A stretch of 27,603 nt of DNA from Ruminococcus sp. UBA4275 (GTDB lineage: Bacteria > Bacillota > Clostridia > Oscillospirales > Ruminococcaceae), in assembly GCA_002395085.1 (NCBI GenBank), contig DGVV01000051.1, positions 1 through 27,603 of the forward strand, written 5' to 3'. Position numbers and translations under genes: made by a program. Below, in pieces: positions 7,420 through 15,408 of the stretch. The first letter of the stretch is position 1. Every line of letters starts with the position of its first letter. The notes below the pieces were generated by a model, which worked only from the letters and a program-made list of their open reading frames with translations, had not been told where the DNA came from and made no database searches.

Positions 7420-7448
7420 ATTGTACCGCATTTCCCCGCATTTGTCAA
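7420..7448 (-). promoter_or_regulatory. Promoter of the coiled-coil gene
   Basis: On the minus strand TTGACA (7448-7443) and TACAAT (7425-7420) are separated by 17 nt. It begins directly after the groESL terminator. Confidence 0.8.
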
Positions 7449-7460
7449 TTCCCAATCAAA

Positions 7461-7499
7461 CGCCCCGCACAGTTTCCGGCATGGAAACCGCACGGGGCG
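7461..7499 (-). terminator. Terminator of groESL
   Basis: Arms beginning CGCCCCG (7461-7467) and ending CGGGGCG (7493-7499) pair through an imperfect 17-bp stem with an internal mismatch. The minus-strand sequence then reads TTTGATT. It lies about 130 nt after the groL stop; nothing else is recognised in that spacer. Confidence 0.6.
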
Positions 7500-7631
7500 G
7501 TATGCTGATTTACGCAATCTGACAAGACAGACGCCGCACGTATATACAGCGCAATCCCGCCCCCTATGCAGCGCATTGCCGCATACGGAGACAGGATCGC
7601 GGAATCAGATTCAGTTAAACTGCGGAGCGGA

Positions 7632-9257
7632 TCAATAATCCATGCCGCCGCCGGGCATTGCCGGTGCAGGCGGGAGCGGCTCCTTGATGTCGGTGACAAG
7701 GCTCTCGGTGGTGAGGACCATTGCCGCGACAGAAGCTGCATTCTCCAGTGCAGAACGGGTCACCTTTGCCGGATCGACGATACCTGCCGGGATCATATCC
7801 ACATACTCCTCGGTGTAGGCATTGAAGCCGTAGCCCTTCTTCTCAGAACGGCGGATGTTCTCGATGATGACAGAGCCTTCCAGGCCTGCGTTTGCAGCGA
7901 TCTGGCGAACTGGCTCTTCCAGTGCGCGCAGGATGATGGCAGCACCGGTCTTCTCGTCGCCGGAGAGACCGTCAACCAGAGCCTTGACGGACTCCGCAGC
8001 ATTCAGCAGAGCCACGCCGCCGCCCGCGACGATGCCTTCCTCGACAGCAGCCTTCGTTGCAGCGAGTGCATCCTCGACACGGAGCTTCTTCTCCTTCATC
8101 TCAATCTCAGTCGGCGCACCGACCTTGATGACAGCCACGCCGCCGACCAGCTTTGCAAGACGCTCCTGAAGCTTCTCGCGGTCAAAATCGGAAGTGGAGT
8201 TCTCGATCTCAGCACGGATCTGTGCAACTCTTGCCTCGATTGCAGCGGAATCGCCTGCGCCGTCCACGATGATGGTGTTCTCCTTGGAGATCACGACCTG
8301 ACGTGCGCGGCCAAGCTGGCTGATCTGCGTATCCTTGAGTTCCAGACCCAGATCTGCGGTGATGACCTCGCCGCCGGTGAGGGTTGCGATGTCCTTGAGC
8401 ATTTCCTTGCGGCGGTCACCGAAGCCCGGAGCCTTGACGGCTGCGCACTTGAATGTGCCGCGGAGATTATTGAGGATCAGGGTGGTCAGTGCCTCGCCCT
8501 CGACATCCTCAGCGATGATGACGAGTCTCTTGCCGGACTGGACAATCTGCTCCAGCAGCGGCAGAATCTCCTGAATGGAGGAAATCTTCTTATCAGTGAT
8601 GAGCAGGTATGCATCATCATAGACAGCTTCCATCTTGTCGGTATCCGTGACCATGTACGGGCTGATGTAGCCGCGGTCAAACTGCATACCCTCAACAACC
8701 TCGCTGTAGGTCTCTGCGGTCTTGGATTCCTCAATGGTAATCACGCCGTCCTTGGAGACCTTCTCCATTGCCTCAGCAATCAGCTTGCCGATCTCCTCAT
8801 CAGCAGAGGAAACGGTTGCGACTCTTGCGATGTCCGCGCTGCCGTCAACGGTCTTTGCGTTTGCCTTGACAGCCTCAACAGCGGTCGAAACTGCCTTATC
8901 AAGACCCTTCTTGAGGATCATCGGGTTTGCGCCGGCAGCGATGTTCTTCATGCCCTCGCGGATGATTGCCTGTGCAAGCAGGGTAGCGGTAGTTGTACCG
9001 TCACCGGCTGCATCATTGGTCTTAATGGAGACTTCCTTGACAAGCTGTGCGCCCATATTCTCAAACGGGTCTTCCAGCTCGATCTCCTTTGCGATGGTCA
9101 CGCCGTCATTGGTGATGAGCGGTGCGCCGAACTTCTTATCAAGGACAACATTTCTGCCCTTCGGGCCGAGGGTGATCTTGACGGTATCTGCGAGCTGGTC
9201 AATACCTGCCTGCAATGCCTTTCTTGCTTCCTCGCCGTATTTAAGCTGCTTTGCCAT
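7632..9257 (-). CDS. Chaperonin GroEL (60 kDa)
   Basis: The 541-aa protein is the group I chaperonin, which forms a double ring of 14 subunits that encloses unfolded protein and works with GroES and ATP in the cytoplasm. The N-terminal block (ADTVKITLGPKGRNVVLD at about 23-40), the ATP-site motif GDGTTT at 85-90, and the glycine/methionine tail (PAMPGGGMDY) are all in place. The length is standard. The ATG at 9257 has AAAGGAG upstream. It is the second gene of the groES-groEL operon, 37 nt after groES, controlled by the CIRCE element ahead of groES. No oddity is seen. Confidence 0.99.
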   Translation of the reverse strand: MAKQLKYGEEARKALQAGIDQLADTVKITLGPKGRNVVLDKKFGAPLITNDGVTIAKEIELEDPFENMGAQLVKEVSIKTNDAAGDGTTTATLLAQAIIREGMKNIAAGANPMILKKGLDKAVSTAVEAVKANAKTVDGSADIARVATVSSADEEIGKLIAEAMEKVSKDGVITIEESKTAETYSEVVEGMQFDRGYISPYMVTDTDKMEAVYDDAYLLITDKKISSIQEILPLLEQIVQSGKRLVIIAEDVEGEALTTLILNNLRGTFKCAAVKAPGFGDRRKEMLKDIATLTGGEVITADLGLELKDTQISQLGRARQVVISKENTIIVDGAGDSAAIEARVAQIRAEIENSTSDFDREKLQERLAKLVGGVAVIKVGAPTEIEMKEKKLRVEDALAATKAAVEEGIVAGGGVALLNAAESVKALVDGLSGDEKTGAAIILRALEEPVRQIAANAGLEGSVIIENIRRSEKKGYGFNAYTEEYVDMIPAGIVDPAKVTRSALENAASVAAMVLTTESLVTDIKEPLPPAPAMPGGGMDY

Positions 9258-9294
9258 AGTGATATACTCCTTTCAAAAAGCGTGTATATACGTA

Positions 9295-9579
9295 TTATTC
9301 GACCACTGCCAGAATGTCGTTCTGCTTGACGATGGTATACTCCACGCCGTCGAGCTTGACTTCCGTGCCGGCATACTTGCTGAGCAGCACCTTGTCACCG
9401 ACCTTGACGTGCATCGTGATCTCCTTGCCGTCCACAACTCCGCCGGGGCCGACTGCAATAACCTCAGCAACCTGCGGCTTCTCCTGTGCGGAAGCGGTCA
9501 GGATGATGCCGCCCTTGGTGGTCTCCTCAGCCTCAGTCATGCGGATGACAACTCTGTCTGCAAGCGGTTTGATTGTCAT
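9295..9579 (-). CDS. Co-chaperonin GroES (10 kDa)
   Basis: The 94-aa protein is the heptameric lid of GroEL. It starts MTIKPLADRVVIRMTEAEE, has the mobile-loop region TTKGGIILTASAQEKPQ and the typical GEV-like core AEVIAVGPGG, and ends DILAVVE, all characteristic of the family and of usual length. The ATG at 9579 has CAGGAGG upstream; longer readings run through the operator region and are rejected. It is the first gene of the operon. Confidence 0.98.
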   Translation of the reverse strand: MTIKPLADRVVIRMTEAEETTKGGIILTASAQEKPQVAEVIAVGPGGVVDGKEITMHVKVGDKVLLSKYAGTEVKLDGVEYTIVKQNDILAVVE

Positions 9580-9601
9580 GATAGGTTCCTCCTGTTCTAT
9601 G

Positions 9602-9626
9602 ACGGGTGTCCGTTTTGCACACCCGT
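9602..9626 (-). other. Hairpin in the groES leader
   Basis: ACGGGTGT (9602-9609) and ACACCCGT (9619-9626) form an 8-bp hairpin in the transcribed leader, between CIRCE and the ribosome binding site. No T-tract follows on the minus strand. It could stabilise the mRNA or modulate translation. Confidence 0.5.
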
Positions 9627-9632
9627 GAAAAT

Positions 9633-9682
9633 TTAGCACTCTACTTGCGAGAGGTTTAGCACTCTATTTCCCCGAGTGCTAA
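9633..9682. promoter_or_regulatory. CIRCE operator (HrcA site) with extra half-site
   Basis: TTAGCACTC-N9-GAGTGCTAA at 9656-9682 is a perfect CIRCE element, the binding site of the heat-shock repressor HrcA. A second perfect left half, TTAGCACTC, lies at 9633-9641. Nine bases after it, GAGGTTTAG matches the right half at five of nine positions, so a degenerate second CIRCE sits in tandem. hrcA itself is not in the window. Confidence 0.95.
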
Positions 9683-9686
9683 GTCT

Positions 9687-9714
9687 ATTGTACCATGTTT
9701 CGGAAAAAAATCAA
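9687..9714 (-). promoter_or_regulatory. Promoter of groESL
   Basis: On the minus strand TTGATT (9714-9709) and TACAAT (9692-9687) are 16 nt apart. The CIRCE element starts 4 nt after the -10 box and so covers the transcription start. Confidence 0.7.
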
Positions 9715-9846
9715 GGGTTTTCTTGCGGTTTTCACATTTTTTGTTGGTTTGCACAAAAACCGGATGCTGCAAGCCGTATCAATCGTACACCTTGAGCGCG
9801 ATCATCCGCAGCATTTCCGCTGCACGGTTTGCATACAAATGCAGAC

Positions 9847-9883
9847 AAACGCATCCCTCATGCCATGCACAAGGGATGCGTTT
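9847..9883 (-). terminator. Terminator after the YihY-type gene
   Basis: AAACGCATCCCT (9847-9858) and AGGGATGCGTTT (9872-9883) form a perfect 12-bp stem just after the stop codon. The T-tract on the minus strand is short, so efficiency is uncertain. Confidence 0.6.
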
Positions 9884-9885
9884 TC

Positions 9886-10800
9886 TCATTCCGTTTCACT
9901 GTTTCGTTTTTTCAGGCGCTTCAGCAGCGTTTTGACCGGCACGGTAATTGCCGCGCCCGCCTCGCGTCTTGCTTTGAGATAGGCGTTCAGCTCCGCGCCC
10001 GCGAACCACACGTACACGCAGGTATACAGCCAGATCAGAATCATGATTAAACCTGCAAGGCTTCCGTAAACATAGGAATACCGCTCCAGCGACCGCCCCA
10101 GAAACATCTGATACAGCGGTGCTGCGATGCTCCATACCACTGTCGTGATGAGCGCACCGGGCAGTTCCTCATGAAAATGCCCCTTGCGGCTCGGCAGAAT
10201 CACGTAGGACAGCCAGAAGACCAACAGCAGCAGCAGCGGCGTCGCGAGATTGCGCGTGAGCTTGAGGATCAGTTCCAGCAGATGCCAGTCCGGCAGATGC
10301 GCCAGAATGAACGCGATCAGCCTTGTGCCGAGCGCATACATCACAATCAGCGCAACCAGCAGCAGACACAGCGCCACCGTATACACACAGCCGATCAGCC
10401 GCAGCAATGTCTGATTGCGGCTCTCCGTGATGCCGTAAGCGGTGTTAAAACCGTTCATCAGCGCCTGAATCAGCCGTGAGGCAGTCCAGATCAGGAACAG
10501 GATCAGAAAAAACTTTGCTGATCCGATATTCTCGTTATAGTAGCTGTCCACAAACTCGATGCCGATGCTGTGATAGTCATCCGGCATCACCAGCCGCACG
10601 ATTGTCAGCAGGGTATCCTCTTTCAGAAACGGCAGCAGCCGGCTCGTCATACAGATCAGCATGACAAACGGAAACACAGCCAGCATCAGATAGAATGTTG
10701 CCTGTGCCGAATACGCGGAAAGATGGTCTGCGGCAAACTTTCTGCCCACTGCCGAAGCGCCGTCGAGTAAGGCGCGCAGCAGGCGTTTCCGTTTTTCCAT
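9886..10800 (-). CDS. YihY/BrkB-family membrane protein
   Basis: The 304-aa inner-membrane protein belongs to the YihY/BrkB family, once wrongly called ribonuclease BN. Six hydrophobic segments are visible at about 31-55, 92-112, 133-160, 185-205, 218-238 and 246-270, with the family features LSAYSAQATFYLMLAVFPF near the N-terminus and YGSLAGLIMILIWLY before the last helix. The C-terminus is short, basic and cytoplasmic. The transport or structural role of the family is not settled. The ATG at 10800 has AGGGAGGAG upstream. It lies 54 nt after the DUF1292 gene and is probably co-transcribed with it. Confidence 0.93.
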   Translation of the reverse strand: MEKRKRLLRALLDGASAVGRKFAADHLSAYSAQATFYLMLAVFPFVMLICMTSRLLPFLKEDTLLTIVRLVMPDDYHSIGIEFVDSYYNENIGSAKFFLILFLIWTASRLIQALMNGFNTAYGITESRNQTLLRLIGCVYTVALCLLLVALIVMYALGTRLIAFILAHLPDWHLLELILKLTRNLATPLLLLLVFWLSYVILPSRKGHFHEELPGALITTVVWSIAAPLYQMFLGRSLERYSYVYGSLAGLIMILIWLYTCVYVWFAGAELNAYLKARREAGAAITVPVKTLLKRLKKRNSETE

Positions 10801-10854
10801 ACTTTGATTTGTCTCCTCCCTAAGGGGTAATCGCGGCCTGTATCGTCTCTCTGT

Positions 10855-11148
10855 TTACTCGAATTCGTATTTGTCCCCGAACTCTCTGCGGAACTGCTCA
10901 AAGATGCGGTCACAGAGTGCCTCATCGGTCACGGCATCATAGCGCTCCGATTCCAGACCCAGATCAATGATCTCCACGATCACGACGCCCAGATCCTCGT
11001 CATCCTCCACGGGCATCAGCACGGCATAGGGCACGCCGTCCACGCTGACTGCTTCCAGATATTCAAATTCCGCAGTATTGCCGTCCTCATCCTCCAGCGT
11101 GATGATCTCAGCGGGTTTCTCCTGCGGCTCGATGTTGTTCTCAGCCAT
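10855..11148 (-). CDS. DUF1292 protein
   Basis: The 97-aa acidic protein has the core of the DUF1292 family (IITLEDEDGNTAEFEYLEAVSVDGVPYAVL, then a long DEDLGVVIVEI strand and a closing helix ending RREFGDKYEFE). These small Bacillota proteins are widespread and often lie near ruvX- or alaS-linked genes, but their function is unknown. There is no signal peptide. The ATG at 11148 has CGGAGGA upstream and a consensus promoter 34 nt before the start codon. The YihY-type gene follows. Confidence 0.9.
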   Translation of the reverse strand: MAENNIEPQEKPAEIITLEDEDGNTAEFEYLEAVSVDGVPYAVLMPVEDDEDLGVVIVEIIDLGLESERYDAVTDEALCDRIFEQFRREFGDKYEFE

Positions 11149-11181
11149 TTTGATATCCTCCGATCATAAGAAATATGTGTT

Positions 11182-11210
11182 ATTATAGCATAATTCCGCA
11201 GTGATGTCAA
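11182..11210 (-). promoter_or_regulatory. Consensus promoter of the DUF1292-yihY pair
   Basis: On the minus strand TTGACA (11210-11205) and TATAAT (11187-11182) are exact hexamers 17 nt apart, with a TGC extended -10 element. Confidence 0.85.
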
Positions 11211-11238
11211 CGATTCCGGCGGAATGTTCATACATTGT

Positions 11239-12447
11239 TCAGCAGATGTCCGGTTCTGCGGCAGAAAGCTGCTCCACACACTGTTTTGCGGCACGGGGAG
11301 AGCGTCCGCCGGCGCGCAGGGCAAACTGTTCCGCTTCCAGTGCAAGCTTCTCCGGTGCAATGTTCAGATTTGCCGCATCGGCAAGCTCCTGCACAATGGC
11401 AAGGTATGCTTTCTTATCCGGCCGTGCAAAGTTCACGCGCAGACCGAACCGCGCCGAAAGCGAACCCATTTCCTCCAGCGTATCATTGCGGTGGATGTCA
11501 TCGCCTTCGCGGTCGGAGAAGCGCTCCTGCACAATGTGTCTGCGGTTGCTTGTCGCATAGATCACGGCATTTTCCGCGCGCGCAGAAACCGAACCTTCCA
11601 GCGTTGCCTTGAGCGAACCGAAACCGCCTTCCCCCGAAGCAAACGTCAGATCATCAATGAACAGGATGAATTTCAGCGGATTATCGTGAATCTCATCCAT
11701 AATATCCGGCAGAAGCGGAAGCTGCTCCTTCGTAATCTGAATCAGGCGCAGGCCTTCCCCGTAAAATTCATTGACCAGGGCCTTGACAGTTGAAGATTTG
11801 CCCGTGCCGGCATCGCCGTACAGCAGAACATTCTGTGCCGGCTTTCCGGCAAGCAGCGCACGGGTATTCGCCGTAATCTCTGCCCGCTCCCGCTCATAGC
11901 CGAACAAATCCGAAAGGCGGGTCTGATCGGGATAGCGCACCGGAACACAGTGTTCCTCCCGCACCACAAACATACTGCTGCGCGAGAACTGTCCGTAGCC
12001 GTATTTGTGAAGCTCCTGCATCCGCTCCTGATATGCCTCCGGAAAATGAATATCTGCGGTGCGCCATTCCGGCAGCACACCGTAATAGGAGACCTCCTTC
12101 TGCAATTCCTGCGGGCGGAGTCTCGCGAGGCGCTCGATAATGGCAAGCTCATTGACCACAGACGCTTCCAGAATCTCGTCAATCTCATCGCCGCGCGCCT
12201 TCGCACGGACATAGAAATTGTCATCCTCGCAGACCAGCGAGAAGATATATTCCGTGAGATTCGTGCTGCGGACAAACAGCCGCGAGAGAAATTCGGTGTA
12301 TTTGCGGAGCTGAATCAGCGGATCCATCGTTTCGGTATCCAGCAGTGCGCGCAGCGGCAGAATCACCTCATGCGTCAGCAGCTTCCGGAAAACGACCAGC
12401 GAATTCAGCGAAAGATCAATTTCCTGCAATTTTTTGTTCCGGACCAT
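11239..12447 (-). CDS. DUF815 AAA-type ATPase
   Basis: The 402-aa protein has an alpha-helical N-terminal part (1-160) and a P-loop ATPase part. The Walker A motif GDAGTGKSS is at 211-219 and the Walker B stretch FILFIDDLTF ends with the acidic pair at 265-266. Sensor-type ATSNRRHIV and an arginine-rich SDREGDDIH follow. This is the DUF815 family, related to AAA ATPases of the DnaA/DnaC sort and present in many Bacillota; its role is unknown. There is no signal peptide. The ATG at 12447 follows AGAAGGGAA. It has its own promoter at 12485-12513 and is divergent from the PHP phosphatase gene. Confidence 0.9.
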   Translation of the reverse strand: MVRNKKLQEIDLSLNSLVVFRKLLTHEVILPLRALLDTETMDPLIQLRKYTEFLSRLFVRSTNLTEYIFSLVCEDDNFYVRAKARGDEIDEILEASVVNELAIIERLARLRPQELQKEVSYYGVLPEWRTADIHFPEAYQERMQELHKYGYGQFSRSSMFVVREEHCVPVRYPDQTRLSDLFGYERERAEITANTRALLAGKPAQNVLLYGDAGTGKSSTVKALVNEFYGEGLRLIQITKEQLPLLPDIMDEIHDNPLKFILFIDDLTFASGEGGFGSLKATLEGSVSARAENAVIYATSNRRHIVQERFSDREGDDIHRNDTLEEMGSLSARFGLRVNFARPDKKAYLAIVQELADAANLNIAPEKLALEAEQFALRAGGRSPRAAKQCVEQLSAAEPDIC

Positions 12448-12484
12448 GTGTATCGTTCCCTTCTCAGTGAATCATATCTATCTG

Positions 12485-12513
12485 ATTATACCCTGCATTT
12501 TGCAAAAAGTCAA
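12485..12513 (-). promoter_or_regulatory. Promoter of the DUF815 gene
   Basis: On the minus strand TTGACT (12513-12508) and TATAAT (12490-12485) are 17 nt apart. The spacer contains TTGCAAAATGC, which also occurs at the divergent promoter at 12589-12617. Confidence 0.75.
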
Positions 12514-12588
12514 GCGCAGACAGCCGTGCCGGCATTTTCCTGCGGCAGACAGCGCAAAGAAAAATGCGTGATAGGCAGATTCTGGCTC

Positions 12589-12617
12589 TTGCAAAATGCG
12601 CGCCGCCGTGGTATAAT
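12589..12617 (+). promoter_or_regulatory. Promoter of the PHP phosphatase gene
   Basis: TTGCAA (12589-12594) and TATAAT (12612-12617) have a 17-nt spacer and a TGG extended -10 element. The -35 box is the start of TTGCAAAATGC (12589-12599). Confidence 0.7.
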
Positions 12618-12663
12618 AGTATCTGTATGTATTATCACCTGCAAACAGAACGGAGGAAACCCC

Positions 12664-13497
12664 ATGCTCATGGATCTGCACACGCATACACACCATTCCT
12701 TTGACGGGATGCCGCAGTCCGTCGCGGAACGCATCGCCCGCGCAGAGGAACTTGGTCTGCGCTATATGGCTGTGACCGACCATGTGGAGATCAACCGCTT
12801 CTATCCTGCCGCCTATTACGGTGCTGTGGAAACAGAGGTCTGGAATTACGACGGGCAGCGCGCCTTTGAAGGTTCGCTTGCAGAGGTGACAGCCGAAAAG
12901 TCAGGCTGCAAATCCCTCACGCTGCTCTGCGGCGCAGAAATCGGGCAGATGACACAGTGCCCCGATCTCGCCGCAAAGCTCTATGCCGATCCGCGGCTTG
13001 ATCTCGTGATTGGCTCGGTGCATGAACTCCCCCGCCGCCCCGATTTTTATTTCCTTGATTACGCCGGAGAGGACATTCCCGCGCTGATTGCTGACTATTT
13101 CAGTGAAGTGCTGCGTCTGGCGCAGATGGATACATGGGATATTCTCGCCCACCTGACCTACGGTCTGCGCTATCTGCCGGACCGCGCCGCCGTCGATCTC
13201 ACGCCGTATCTGCCGGTGATTGACGAGATCTTCCGGACGGTCATTGCAAAAGGCAAAGCGATTGAGCTGAACGGTTCCGGACTCAAAAATTCACCGGAAT
13301 ATACCGATCCCGCGCTGCCGCTCATCCGGCGCTATCACGACCTCGGCGGCAGATACCTCACGCTCAGCACCGATGCCCACGATACCAAATATCTCGGCTT
13401 CCGCATGAACGAACTGGAAGATATGGCACGCGCCGCCGGATTCTCTGCGCTGACCGTCTTCCGGAAACATCAGCCGGAACTGATTCCGCTGCCCTGA
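12664..13497 (+). CDS. PHP-domain phosphatase, histidinol-phosphatase-like
   Basis: The 277-aa cytoplasmic protein has all the metal-binding motifs of the PHP superfamily: DLHTHTHHS at 4-12, AVTDHVE, CGAEIG, VIGSVHE, ILAHLTY and STDAHD. The length and the SVHELPRRPDFYFLD segment fit the HisJ-type histidinol-phosphate phosphatase, which makes histidinol in histidine synthesis. No other his gene is nearby, so another phosphate ester is possible. The ATG at 12664 follows CGGAGGA; the much longer open frame to 11950 overlaps the divergent gene and is rejected. Three small hairpins follow (13488-13505 across the stop codon, 13501-13527, 13536-13558), none with a T-tract, so read-through into pth is likely. 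Confidence 0.85.
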   Translation: MLMDLHTHTHHSFDGMPQSVAERIARAEELGLRYMAVTDHVEINRFYPAAYYGAVETEVWNYDGQRAFEGSLAEVTAEKSGCKSLTLLCGAEIGQMTQCPDLAAKLYADPRLDLVIGSVHELPRRPDFYFLDYAGEDIPALIADYFSEVLRLAQMDTWDILAHLTYGLRYLPDRAAVDLTPYLPVIDEIFRTVIAKGKAIELNGSGLKNSPEYTDPALPLIRRYHDLGGRYLTLSTDAHDTKYLGFRMNELEDMARAAGFSALTVFRKHQPELIPLP

Positions 13498-13604
13498 CCG
13501 GCAGCAGCCCATATCCCGCCCTGCTGCGGCGATCCCCCTCCCTATCTGATAAGGAGGGCTTCCGTCGTTGCGCCGCCATCCCCCACGGAAAGGAAGTACC
13601 CCAC

Positions 13605-14279
13605 TTGAGCATCTTCGACATCTTCAAAACCCTCGAACAGCAGAATGCCCCCGCCGTCACCGGCCCGCCCGAATTCATCATCGCGGGACTCGGCAACATC
13701 GGAGAGCGCTACCGCAATACCCGCCACAATGCCGGCTTCATCATGATCGACGCCTTTGCGGAACAGATCGGTGCAAAATTCGGCAGGCATCAGTTCAAGG
13801 CGCAGATCGCACAGGGCGAGTGCAATGGAAAGCGCGTTCTGCTGATGAAGCCCGATACCCTCATGAACCTCAGCGGACAGGCTGTCACGGAAGCAATGCA
13901 GTTCTATCAGCTTCCGCCGGAGCGCACCATTATTATTTATGATGACATCAACCTCGATGTTGGTGCGCTGCGCATCCGCAAAAAGGGCAGCGACGGCGGC
14001 CATAACGGCATCAAGAATATCATCTATCTCTCCGGTGCGGATACCTTCCCGCGCATCCGTGTGGGCATCGGCAAGAAGCCGCATCCGGATTATGACCTCG
14101 CGGACTGGGTGCTTTCCGTCTTTACGCCGGAAGAAATGCAGACCCTCGCGGAGACCGCAAAGACCGTCGGGGAGGCGCTGCCGATGATGCTCGACGGCAA
14201 AACCGATCTCGCAATGAATCGCTGCAATGCCGTCAAAAAGAAGCAGCCGCAGAAGCCGGCAGAGGAGGGCGCAATATGA
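13605..14279 (+). CDS. Peptidyl-tRNA hydrolase
   Basis: The 224-aa enzyme cuts peptidyl-tRNA that drops off the ribosome, recycling the tRNA. The conserved residues are present: Asn31 in GLGNIG, catalytic His41 in NTRHNAG, Asn88 in LMNLSG, Asp113/114 in YDDINL and Asn134 in GGHNGIK. The N-terminus is about 20 residues longer than in the classical enzyme and the C-terminus is a basic KKKQPQKP tail. The start is TTG at 13605 with GGAAAGGAAG eight bases upstream; no ATG or GTG fits better. The stop overlaps the ATG of the LRR gene (ATGA), so translation is coupled. pth next to mfd is a common order in Bacillota, here with one gene in between. Confidence 0.96.
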   Translation: MSIFDIFKTLEQQNAPAVTGPPEFIIAGLGNIGERYRNTRHNAGFIMIDAFAEQIGAKFGRHQFKAQIAQGECNGKRVLLMKPDTLMNLSGQAVTEAMQFYQLPPERTIIIYDDINLDVGALRIRKKGSDGGHNGIKNIIYLSGADTFPRIRVGIGKKPHPDYDLADWVLSVFTPEEMQTLAETAKTVGEALPMMLDGKTDLAMNRCNAVKKKQPQKPAEEGAI

Positions 14280-15361
14280 CACTAAAACGCGGCATTACCG
14301 TCGCGGTTCTCTCGCTGACGGGTGTTCTGGCAGTCACCGCCGCAGCGCTCACCACCGTCTGCATTCTGCGCGGCAGATCTGAGGCGGAGGATGAGCAGAT
14401 CTGGACTGAAATCGCGCCGGCGGCAGAGGCGGAATTCGGTGAGCCGCTCCGCGATGACGGTACATACCTCTCCGAAACCATCCACGAACCGGAGCCTGAC
14501 CCCTACGCCGACGACACCGAATTTCTCTCAAAGGGCATCACACCGGAAGGCGTCGAATACTATCTATATAACAAACACGCTGAGATCACCGGTCACACAG
14601 CAGATTTTCAGGCGGAAACGCTGGAAATCCCCGCGGAACTGGAAGGCAAGCCGGTCACGCGCATTGCAGGCGCGGAGACAACAGAGGAAAACCGCTTTGA
14701 ACTTTCCGGCGGTGCATTCTGCAACTGCTATACCCTGCGCAGCATCACGCTGCCGGAATGCCTCACGGAAATCGGCGCTTATGCCTTCTACGACTGCAAA
14801 AATCTGCGTGACATCACCATTCCGGAGCGTGTTACTGTCATCGGGCAGCGCGCCTTTGCCATGTGTTCCAGCCTGAAAACGCTGACTGTTCCCATTGCCA
14901 TCGGAGAAATCGGGCAGGATGCCTTCTCCCTGACCCCGTGGTATGACGGGCTGCTGTTCAACCGCGACCTCATCATCTTCAACGGCATCCTCTATGATGT
15001 CGGGCGGCACTGCCGCGGCGATGTAGTCATTCCGGAGTATGTGACCAGAATCTCGGATTTCGCCTTTTTCTGCACCCCCGGCGTCGATTCCGTCGTGATT
15101 CCGGAGAGCTGTCAGTCCATCGGGGAAATGGCATTCTCCACCTGCCACGAACTGCGCGATGTGGTCATCCGCAATCCGGAAATTGAAATTGCGCAGAGCG
15201 AAAAAACCTTCAGCAACAAGCCCGAAGGCGGCAATCTGGATTACTTCTGGGGAACATTCATTGCAGAGAAAGGCTCTACTGCGGAACAGTATGCAAAAAA
15301 ATACAAATTTGAGTTTATGACGCCGGAGGAAGCAGCCGATACGCCGCGGGCTCATTCCTGA
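14276..15361 (+). CDS. Membrane-anchored leucine-rich-repeat protein (BspA-like)
   Basis: The 361-aa protein has an N-terminal hydrophobic helix (about 8-32) that acts as a signal anchor or uncleaved signal, an acidic spacer to about 85, and then BspA-type LRR_5 repeats between about 140 and 295, each with the pattern LxxIxIPExVxxIGxxAFxxC (for example ITLPECLTEIGAYAFYDCKN and ITIPERVTVIGQRAFAMCSS). There is no sorting signal or dockerin. Such repeats mediate protein or surface binding; the ligand is unknown. It overlaps pth by four bases and precedes mfd by 47 nt, so it is expressed with housekeeping genes although it faces outward. Confidence 0.85.
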   Translation: MTLKRGITVAVLSLTGVLAVTAAALTTVCILRGRSEAEDEQIWTEIAPAAEAEFGEPLRDDGTYLSETIHEPEPDPYADDTEFLSKGITPEGVEYYLYNKHAEITGHTADFQAETLEIPAELEGKPVTRIAGAETTEENRFELSGGAFCNCYTLRSITLPECLTEIGAYAFYDCKNLRDITIPERVTVIGQRAFAMCSSLKTLTVPIAIGEIGQDAFSLTPWYDGLLFNRDLIIFNGILYDVGRHCRGDVVIPEYVTRISDFAFFCTPGVDSVVIPESCQSIGEMAFSTCHELRDVVIRNPEIEIAQSEKTFSNKPEGGNLDYFWGTFIAEKGSTAEQYAKKYKFEFMTPEEAADTPRAHS

Positions 15362-15408
15362 TGCATCCCCCGCTGCTGAATATGTCACTTGATTACGGAG
15401 CATAACAC

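Noticed and set aside
7566..9329. 587-codon open frame opposite groL
   Set aside because: It lies antisense to a certain groL gene, and its Leu/Asp/Cys-rich translation matches no domain.
13536..13558. Terminator between the PHP gene and pth
   Set aside because: The stem is short and interrupted and no T-tract follows, so it is described only as a hairpin.
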